Positions 1-5,314 of a DNA stretch of 11,486 nt are shown piece by piece. A model generated the notes under the pieces. It saw only the letters and a program-made list of their open reading frames with translations. It was not told the origin of the DNA and made no database searches. This DNA comes from Kordiimonadaceae bacterium UBA4441 (GTDB lineage: Bacteria > Pseudomonadota > Alphaproteobacteria > Sphingomonadales > Emcibacteraceae). A program made the position numbers and the translations under genes. Position 1 is the first letter of the stretch, and each line of letters opens with the position of its first letter. The stretch covers positions 1 to 11,486 of the forward strand of contig DGPL01000021.1 in NCBI GenBank assembly GCA_002390425.1. The letters are read 5' to 3'.

Positions 1-255
1 TTCGCTTAAAGAAATCAACAAATCTGTATTGCCAGATTATAATATTGAAGGCGATAAATGGTTGTTTCAAAGGTTAACAAAGACATTTGATATAAAAATG
101 ATGAAAAAAACAAAATTTCAAATGCAATCGCCACTCAAGGTAAAATGCGTGTCGTAATGTCAGATTGCGATTCACAAAACGCCATTACATTCGGAAATAA
201 TCTTGGTATCGTCATGTTTCAAGGTTTTGAAATTGATAAAATGCAGGGACTTTAA
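1..255 (+). pseudogene. Remnant of a degenerate EAL-domain-like protein, frame-broken and 5'-partial
   Basis: Two pieces of coding-like sequence lie in different frames. The first (frame from base 2, open from the window edge to a stop at 155-157) reads ...DYNIEGDKWLFQRLTKTFD. The second (frame from base 1, open after a TGA at 88-90 to a TAA at 253-255) reads ...IATQGKMRVVMSDCDSQNAI followed by TFGNNLGIVMFQGFEIDKM. From memory, the first resembles the N-terminal part and the second the C-terminal part (catalytically degenerate EAL fold, ending in LGI-x-x-FQG) of a family common in alphaproteobacteria. In that family the two parts are separated by well over 100 residues; here they are adjacent, across an A-rich tract near 95-120. 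The simplest reading is an internal deletion plus frameshift. The family assignment is recalled, not searched, and a sequencing or assembly error could contribute. The 5' end lies outside the window. Confidence 0.45.
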
Positions 256-264
256 AAAGGATGC

Positions 265-852
265 TTAGTACTCAGCGCCTGCATCTTCTAACATTCTTTC
301 CATTGTTCTAAGGCGCCTATTTTCTCTTGCTAAATCAAGTGGTGTTCTGCCTGTATTATCAGCCATGGACCAATCTGCGTTAGCAGCAAGAAGAATTTTC
401 ACTGATTCGCGATCATTTGCTCTAACGGCTTTATATAATGAAGTTTCACCGTTCCGATCAGCTGCATTCACATCCGCATTTTGAGATATTAGCAATTCAG
501 CTATTTTATGTGCCTTAAGTCGAACCGCCACCATTAATGGCGTTTCGCCAGTAGATTTTTTAGCAATCTCAGTTTTTGCATTATCATTCAATAATAACGT
601 GACCATTACACTATCTTTTAATGTAGAAGCAATATAAAGCGGCGTTTCACCATCCGCGTAATCGCGAGTATTTACATTCGCCCCTTTTTTCAGATAATTT
701 TGAAGCTTTCCATAATCTTTCGTTTTTACTGCCTTAAGCAAATTATATGCATCGGAAAAACTCTTTTCCTGAGTGTTCCCACTGACGGTCATGGTCAGAG
801 CGACCACAAGCGATAAGAAAACTTTATGCTTTACGTTTTTTAAAAGACGCAT
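265..852 (-). CDS. Exported ankyrin-repeat protein
   Basis: The product is a 195-residue protein made almost wholly of ankyrin repeats after an N-terminal export signal. Residues 1-10 are basic (MRLLKNVKHK) and residues 11-23 are hydrophobic, as in a Sec signal peptide; the cleavage site is not clear, so a membrane anchor is possible. About four and a half repeats of roughly 33 residues follow from residue 35, with the helix-start motifs TPLYIAS (70-76), TPLMVAV (104-110), TSLYKAV (137-143) and TPLDLAR (170-176), and loops such as GANVNTRD and NADVNAADRNGE. Ankyrin repeats bind other proteins; no catalytic domain is present and the partner cannot be predicted. The ATG is preceded by a good ribosome site, GGAG, about seven bases upstream. 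The gene is transcribed alone, divergently from the Sco gene. A role in the periplasm is inferred from the signal peptide only. Confidence 0.85.
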   Translation of the reverse strand: MRLLKNVKHKVFLSLVVALTMTVSGNTQEKSFSDAYNLLKAVKTKDYGKLQNYLKKGANVNTRDYADGETPLYIASTLKDSVMVTLLLNDNAKTEIAKKSTGETPLMVAVRLKAHKIAELLISQNADVNAADRNGETSLYKAVRANDRESVKILLAANADWSMADNTGRTPLDLARENRRLRTMERMLEDAGAEY

Positions 853-886
853 TTTAAACTCCAGACTTTATAATTAGGCGAAGTCA

Positions 887-900
887 TATTATATATAATA
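887..900. promoter_or_regulatory. Possible back-to-back -10 elements in the divergent ankyrin/Sco gap
   Basis: A perfect 14-base palindrome, TATTATATATAATA, sits in the 97-base gap between the divergent ankyrin and Sco genes. Its right half holds TATAAT on the plus strand (894-899) and its left half holds TATAAT on the minus strand (888-893). The implied leaders are about 40 bases for the Sco gene and about 28 for the ankyrin gene. Neither side has a convincing -35 box at 16-18 bases, so the promoters are weak, activator-dependent, or a coincidence of AT-rich DNA. Confidence 0.3.
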
Positions 901-949
901 AACATCTTAGTGAGTCTATTGTTAACCTAACCTGAAGCAGAACATAGAA

Positions 950-1564
950 ATGAGTAAAACAGAAACACCTAAAAAGCCCAACATGCGAATTTTACTTAGT
1001 CTCGTGCTCGTTATCATCGCAGTAATTGTATGGATGCAGTTTTTAAATAAAGAAAATACGCCTACGGCTGCTGAAAACAGTAGAGCTTTAATTGGTGGCG
1101 AGTTTTCTTTAACTAACCATAAAGGCGAACCCGTTACAGATAAAGATTTCCTCGGTAAGTATATGATTGTTTACTTTGGTTATACCTTTTGCCCAGATGT
1201 CTGCCCTATGGATCTGCAAATTATGGCAGATGCCATGAGAATTTTACCGCCCGAAGAATTAGAACAAGTTAATCCCGTCTTTATAACCATTGACCCAGAA
1301 CGTGATACCGTAGATGTTATGGCCGAATATGTTAGCTACTTCCACGATGATATGATCGGATTAACGGGCACCAATGAACAGGTAGATTCCATAAAAAAAG
1401 CATACAGAGTTTATGCCGCCAAGGCTGATGATAGTGCTGATTATCTTGTTGATCACACCTCTTATACATATTTTATGGATAAAGAAGGTACCCTCCTAAG
1501 ACATTTTAATCACGGTGAAGACCCTGAGGCAATGGCAAATACAATCTCTTCACTGATAGAGTAG
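950..1564 (+). CDS. SCO1/SenC family copper protein
   Basis: The product is a membrane-anchored thioredoxin-fold protein of the SCO1/SenC family, which delivers copper to, or reduces the cysteines of, the CuA site of cytochrome c oxidase on the periplasmic side of the inner membrane. Residues 13-31 form one uncharged transmembrane segment, and the rest would be periplasmic. The copper-binding pair is Cys81 and Cys85 in the motif FCPDVCP, and the third ligand is His169 in VDHTSYTYF; all three are intact. GYTFCPDVCP, VFITIDPERDT and FMDKEG are family hallmarks, and 204 residues is the usual length. The ribosome site is weak (GAAGCAG about nine bases before ATG). It is the first gene of a probable three-gene operon; the next begins eight bases after its stop. 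No oxidase genes are in the window, so the target oxidase is inferred from the family. Confidence 0.93.
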   Translation: MSKTETPKKPNMRILLSLVLVIIAVIVWMQFLNKENTPTAAENSRALIGGEFSLTNHKGEPVTDKDFLGKYMIVYFGYTFCPDVCPMDLQIMADAMRILPPEELEQVNPVFITIDPERDTVDVMAEYVSYFHDDMIGLTGTNEQVDSIKKAYRVYAAKADDSADYLVDHTSYTYFMDKEGTLLRHFNHGEDPEAMANTISSLIE

Positions 1565-1572
1565 TTCTAGAT

Positions 1573-2010
1573 ATGAGCACACCTTTCTGGCAAGAAAAAT
1601 CGCTAGATGAAATGTCTCAAGATGAATGGGAAAGTCTCTGTGATGGTTGCGGGCTTTGTTGTCTTCATAAATTAGAAGATTATGATACTGGTGATGTTTC
1701 TTATACCAATGTTGCCTGTCGTTTACTTGATATTGATACTTGTAGATGTCGCAAATATACGAAACGTAAAAAGCTAGTCCCTGATTGCGTTATTTTAAAA
1801 CCTGAAGATGTTCAAAAATTTAAGTGGCTCCCTAAAACATGCGCATACCGTCTCATTTTTGAAGGTAAGGATCTTTTTGATTGGCATCCATTAATAAGTG
1901 GTTCCGGATTGACTGTTCATAAGTCTGGTATTTCCATTTCGCAAAAAGCAATTTCAGAAAGAGACGCAGGTGACCTTGAAGATCATATCATTGATATAAG
2001 TGAGCGTTGA
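1573..2010 (+). CDS. ycgN: YcgN family (UPF0260) cysteine-cluster protein
   Basis: The 145-residue product closely resembles E. coli YcgN throughout: PFWQEKSLDEMSQDEWESLC, then DGCGLCCLHKL, TNVACRLLDIDTCRCR, PDCVILKPEDV, WLPKTCAYRL and WHPL follow in the family order. Nine cysteines (23, 26, 29, 30, 49, 57, 59, 72, 90) are present, eight of them before residue 73, an arrangement typical of the zinc/iron-chelating YkgJ-like cluster. The biochemical role of the family is not established; metal or Fe-S binding is inferred from the cysteines. There is no signal peptide or membrane segment, so it is probably cytoplasmic. It starts eight bases after the Sco gene and ends at the start of the next gene, which points to one transcript. 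No strong Shine-Dalgarno precedes its ATG, so translation may be coupled to the gene upstream. Confidence 0.92.
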   Translation: MSTPFWQEKSLDEMSQDEWESLCDGCGLCCLHKLEDYDTGDVSYTNVACRLLDIDTCRCRKYTKRKKLVPDCVILKPEDVQKFKWLPKTCAYRLIFEGKDLFDWHPLISGSGLTVHKSGISISQKAISERDAGDLEDHIIDISER

Positions 2011-2692
2011 AATGCCAACGATAAATGATTTTAATCCCGACTTTAAAACCCATAAAAGAGCGAAACGAATTAAGCTGCGCTATGACGCGATTAACGATCG
2101 AGCCGTGATTACCATGCCGCGTTTTACGAGTAAGCGTTCAGCACTAAAATTTGCAACATCGAATATAGAATGGTTAAAAGAACAACGCACCAAAACGCCA
2201 AAGCCAATTTACTTAATAGATGGTTCAATTATTCCAATATTGGGAGAAATGAAGAAAGTTATCCATGATCCCATTTTAGCTGCCCGCGTAAATATTGATG
2301 ATCAAAGAATTATTGTTGGCGGCCCTAAAGAAGGGTTCTCAGTTCGACTTGAAAATCATTTAAAAAAAGAAGCCCGAAAAACCATTGAGCCAATGGCACA
2401 AGAAATGGCCATGGCCATAAATAAAAAATTCAAAAGAATTCAAATAAGAGATACAAAAAGCAGATGGGGCAGTTGTTCTTCAAGTGGAAATTTATCATTT
2501 TCTTGGCGCTTGATTATGACCCCTCCGCAAGTTCTGGAATATGTTGTTGCACATGAAATCTCTCATTTGGCAGAAATGAACCACAGTCAGCGCTTCTGGG
2601 ACATTGTTGATACTTTAGTCTCCCACGCCAAACCGTCTAGAAAATGGCTTAAAAATGAAGGTCAATCGCTGATGATGGTTTTAAACCAATAG
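2000..2692 (+). CDS. YgjP-like zinc metallopeptidase (M48-related, DUF45)
   Basis: The product carries the YgjP-like metallopeptidase domain. The zinc site HEISH (residues 185-189, with His185, Glu186 and His189) is followed by NHSQRFW, whose His195 fits the third ligand. The preceding segment DTKSRWGSCSSSGNLSFSWR (151-170) is the diagnostic block of this family. Residues 17-110 are a basic, beta-rich N-terminal part, and no signal peptide or membrane helix is present, so the enzyme should be cytoplasmic. Substrates of this family are not well defined. Two starts are possible: a GTG at 2000, which overlaps the ycgN end by 11 bases, or an ATG at 2012, one base after the ycgN stop. The ATG has AAGTGAG a few bases upstream and is my preference, giving 226 residues. 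It is the last gene of the Sco-ycgN operon and converges on the penicillin-binding protein gene with only 14 bases between stops. Confidence 0.88.
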   Translation: MSVEMPTINDFNPDFKTHKRAKRIKLRYDAINDRAVITMPRFTSKRSALKFATSNIEWLKEQRTKTPKPIYLIDGSIIPILGEMKKVIHDPILAARVNIDDQRIIVGGPKEGFSVRLENHLKKEARKTIEPMAQEMAMAINKKFKRIQIRDTKSRWGSCSSSGNLSFSWRLIMTPPQVLEYVVAHEISHLAEMNHSQRFWDIVDTLVSHAKPSRKWLKNEGQSLMMVLNQ

Positions 2693-2706
2693 TATGTTTT
2701 CATGAA

Positions 2707-4533
2707 TTATATTTGAGGGCGAGACCTTGGTCTCACATTGGGGGTATCTAGTGTTGCATCATTTCGTCCTAAATCAACGCGGTACATGAAATTCTTCCAT
2801 ATATGAGCTGGCGTACCACCACCCGTGACACCTTGCATCGCTGTACTATCGTCTTTCCCAACCCAAACGCCATTGATCATATTTTTTCCGTACCCTACAA
2901 AGAGTGCATCTTTATAGTTTTGTGTTGTTCCCGTTTTTCCGGCTACTGGGAAATTCATGAGTGCCGCTCTTGCGGTACCTGTTGCAACAACATTTTGCAG
3001 CATAGCGTGCATAGTGTATGCAACCTCTTGATCTAATATTCTGATCTCTGGTCCTGGCATATGACGATAAAGAATTCTACCTGAGCTATTTTGTATTTCA
3101 ACTATGCCATATGGTTTTGTTTCAATGCCCCCTCGCGCAACCACAGTATAAGCGGCCGTCAGTTCCATTAAATTTACCTCTGATGCGCCTAATGCAATAC
3201 TGGGTTCCGGCGTTAAGGGCGTCGTTACGCCTAGTCGATGTGCCATATCGATCACTGAGCGTCTATCTACTCTTTCAGACAATTTTACCGCAACCGTATT
3301 AATCGATTTAGCAAACGCAGTTTCTAAATTTACTTCTCCAATATATCTGTCGCTATAATTCTTTGGGCTCCAACCATCTAAAATGATTGGACTATCCCGC
3401 ATGATTGTTTCCGGACCAAAACCCGCTTCCAAGGCCGCCAGATATACGAATAATTTGAAAGCACTTCCTGGTTGGCGTTGCGCTTGTACAGCACGGTTAA
3501 ATTGGCTTTCGTTATAGTCTCGACCGCCTACTAAAGCCCTAACCGCACCATCGAGGTCCATAGAAATAAGGGCGCCTTGCATGTTTTCTTCATTGCGTCT
3601 ACTTAATGTTTGTCTCACGGCCCCAGCTGCCATTTGCTGCATCTCTGGAACCATCGTTGTATGCACGATTATAGGCTCATTTATTATACCAATTAATTCT
3701 GGTAACTGTTCAACGACCCAATCTGTGAAATATCGAACATCTCCGCCTGCTTCAGCAGAATTTATTTTGACATTTACCTTTTTTGCACTTTCTCCTTCAT
3801 CTGGTTCTAAAAATCCGGTTACGACCATATTATCAAGTACAATTGAAGTTCTATTATAAGCTCTTTCCACATCCCTAAGTGGTGAGTATAAAGCCGGTCC
3901 CTTTAACATACCTGCGAGCATCGCGGCTTCCGTTAAATTCAGTGTCTTCGCGCTATGGCCAAAAATAGTCCTTGATGCCGCATCAATGCCATATGCTCCT
4001 GCACCGAAGTATGCTCTATTCATATAAATGGTCAAAATTTCTTGCTTATCAAGCTTCATTTCTAACCAAAAACTAAGAAGTAATTCTTGAATCTTTCTTT
4101 TTAAGGTCCTGTTCGAACTAAGATAGAGATTTTTAGCAAGCTGCTGCGAAATCGTACTACCGCCTTCAACAAGTTTTCCTTCTGTGATGTTATTGTACAT
4201 GGCACGCGCAAGGCCACGATAATCTAACCCAAAATGTTCAAAGAACCGTCTGTCTTCGGTCGCAATGATTGCCTCAACCTGCTCGGGGGGGATATCTTCA
4301 TAATCAAGCCATTCACCAAACACATCGCCATATGATGCCATTCGATTACCATCACGGTCCATGATCATAATTGTAGTTTTGGACGTTGCCTTATCAATAT
4401 TAGCGATATCAGGCAAATCATAAGAGAAGTAAATCAATACGGGAACCATCAGCACCGACCCCCAGACGAAAATCACAGATATACTATAAAAGAATTTTGC
4501 TATACCCGACCTTGGCGGCTTCGCTTTATCCAT
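2707..4533 (-). CDS. PBP1A-family bifunctional penicillin-binding protein
   Basis: This is a class A penicillin-binding protein that polymerises lipid II into glycan strands and cross-links the peptides on the outer face of the inner membrane. A short cytoplasmic tail is followed by a transmembrane segment (13-37). The glycosyltransferase 51 domain (about 55-235) has catalytic Glu93 in EDRRFFEHFG, GGSTISQQLAKNL (124-136), KRKIQE with Glu150, and MNRAYFGAGAYG. The transpeptidase domain (about 315-585) has SAFK (Ser357 nucleophile, Lys360), SIN (410-412) and KTGTT (533-537). All key residues are intact. At 608 residues it is much shorter than E. coli PBP1A (about 850); the linker between domains is short and no extra inserted domain is seen. 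The ATG chosen has only a weak, distant ribosome site, and the frame stays open for 20 codons upstream without a standard start. The gene is monocistronic, converging on the YgjP-like gene and diverging from the VOC gene. Confidence 0.93.
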   Translation of the reverse strand: MDKAKPPRSGIAKFFYSISVIFVWGSVLMVPVLIYFSYDLPDIANIDKATSKTTIMIMDRDGNRMASYGDVFGEWLDYEDIPPEQVEAIIATEDRRFFEHFGLDYRGLARAMYNNITEGKLVEGGSTISQQLAKNLYLSSNRTLKRKIQELLLSFWLEMKLDKQEILTIYMNRAYFGAGAYGIDAASRTIFGHSAKTLNLTEAAMLAGMLKGPALYSPLRDVERAYNRTSIVLDNMVVTGFLEPDEGESAKKVNVKINSAEAGGDVRYFTDWVVEQLPELIGIINEPIIVHTTMVPEMQQMAAGAVRQTLSRRNEENMQGALISMDLDGAVRALVGGRDYNESQFNRAVQAQRQPGSAFKLFVYLAALEAGFGPETIMRDSPIILDGWSPKNYSDRYIGEVNLETAFAKSINTVAVKLSERVDRRSVIDMAHRLGVTTPLTPEPSIALGASEVNLMELTAAYTVVARGGIETKPYGIVEIQNSSGRILYRHMPGPEIRILDQEVAYTMHAMLQNVVATGTARAALMNFPVAGKTGTTQNYKDALFVGYGKNMINGVWVGKDDSTAMQGVTGGGTPAHIWKNFMYRVDLGRNDATLDTPNVRPRSRPQI

Positions 4534-4665
4534 TTTAGCAATTTTACCTTTTCGCGATTTTTTCTTTTGGGAACTAAAAATTCTTCTGACCCTTCATAAA
4601 ATTTATCCTAATTGACAATAAGAGAAGGGCAAAAATATGACAAGTTATAGCTTAAAGATAATTTC

Positions 4666-4694
4666 TTGACATTAGTTTCATTTGTAACTATTAT
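4666..4694 (+). promoter_or_regulatory. Sigma-70-type promoter for the VOC gene
   Basis: A perfect -35 box TTGACA (4666-4671) and a -10 box TATTAT (4689-4694, five of six matches) are separated by exactly 17 bases. Transcription would start near 4701, giving a leader of about 26 bases that carries the ribosome site AAAGGA before the ATG at 4727. This is the best promoter match in the window. A second TTGACA at 4612-4617 has no good -10 partner. Confidence 0.75.
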
Positions 4695-4726
4695 TGTTTT
4701 AATATTTTAAAATAAAGGAAATAGCT

Positions 4727-5263
4727 ATGAAAATTGATAGAATTCATCACGTGGCATACCGCTGCATGGATGCAAACAGAACAGTTGATTTTTATAAAAA
4801 ATATCTCAACATGGATTTGGTATTGGCAATTTCTGAAGACAAAGTCCCATCAACTGGTGAACCGGATCCGTATATTCATATATTCCTTGACGCCGGTAGC
4901 GATAATGTACTCGCCTTTTTTGAAATTCCAAATTCACCGAAAATGGGTTGGGACGAAAATACGCCTGACTGGGTCCAGCATATTGCTTTCAAAGTGGCCG
5001 ACGAAGAAACCCTATTGAAAGCGAAAGAAAAATTAGAAGAAAATAACATCCAAGTGGTAGGCCCCACAAATCACCATATATTCCAATCAATTTACTTCCG
5101 TGATCCAGATGGGCATCGTCTTGAATTGGCATATGATACGGCAAGCTTAGAAGAGCTTAAAAAACTTAATGAAGTTGCGCCTGAAATGATGACTGAATGG
5201 GCCAAAAGTAAAACCACCTTAAAACATGCCGCATGGCTTCATGAAGATCAGTTTCAAGAATAA
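4727..5263 (+). CDS. VOC-fold (glyoxalase/dioxygenase superfamily) metalloprotein
   Basis: The product is a 178-residue protein with a vicinal oxygen chelate fold (paired beta-alpha-beta-beta-beta modules). Module one starts at IHHVAYRCMDANRTVDFY (6-23) and module two at DWVQHIAFKVAD (81-92). Likely metal ligands by position are His8, Glu66 (AFFEI), His85 (QHIAF) and Glu133 (RLELAYD), and the FRDPDGHRLEL segment (124-134) is a family signature. Members include glyoxalase I, extradiol dioxygenases and epimerases; the sequence does not show which reaction this one performs. About 40 residues follow the fold, mostly charged and helical in character (138-178). No signal peptide is present, so it is cytoplasmic. 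It has a strong ribosome site (AAAGGA, eight bases from ATG), its own near-consensus promoter and its own terminator, so it is a single-gene unit that may be well expressed. Neighbouring genes give no clue to the substrate. Confidence 0.88.
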   Translation: MKIDRIHHVAYRCMDANRTVDFYKKYLNMDLVLAISEDKVPSTGEPDPYIHIFLDAGSDNVLAFFEIPNSPKMGWDENTPDWVQHIAFKVADEETLLKAKEKLEENNIQVVGPTNHHIFQSIYFRDPDGHRLELAYDTASLEELKKLNEVAPEMMTEWAKSKTTLKHAAWLHEDQFQE

Positions 5264-5268
5264 ATAGA

Positions 5269-5301
5269 AAAAGCGGGTCAATTAGGACCCGCTTTTCTTT
5301 T
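5269..5301. terminator. Bidirectional intrinsic terminator between the VOC gene and gyrB
   Basis: An 11-base-pair perfect stem, AAAAGCGGGTC (5269-5279) with GACCCGCTTTT (5286-5296), closes a six-base loop. It begins six bases after the VOC stop codon and ends 19 bases from the gyrB stop codon. T-rich tails follow on both strands: TTTTCTTTT on the plus strand, and the complement of GAAAAA on the minus strand. It can therefore end both converging transcripts. Confidence 0.88.
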
Positions 5302-5314
5302 AAACTAAATTCTA

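Noticed and set aside
254..285. Possible terminator after the ankyrin gene (GATGC/GCATC stem with a T-tract on the minus strand)
   Set aside because: The stem is only five base pairs with a 16-base loop that includes the stop codon; too weak to list as a feature.
2721..2734. Inverted repeat GAGACC-TT-GGTCTC near the convergent stops
   Set aside because: It lies inside the last codons of the penicillin-binding protein gene, has a two-base loop and no T-tract on either strand, so a terminator role is not supported.
2803..3859. Plus-strand open frames inside the penicillin-binding protein gene
   Set aside because: They are antisense to intact transpeptidase motifs, are cysteine- or leucine-rich in a non-protein-like way, and lack ribosome sites.
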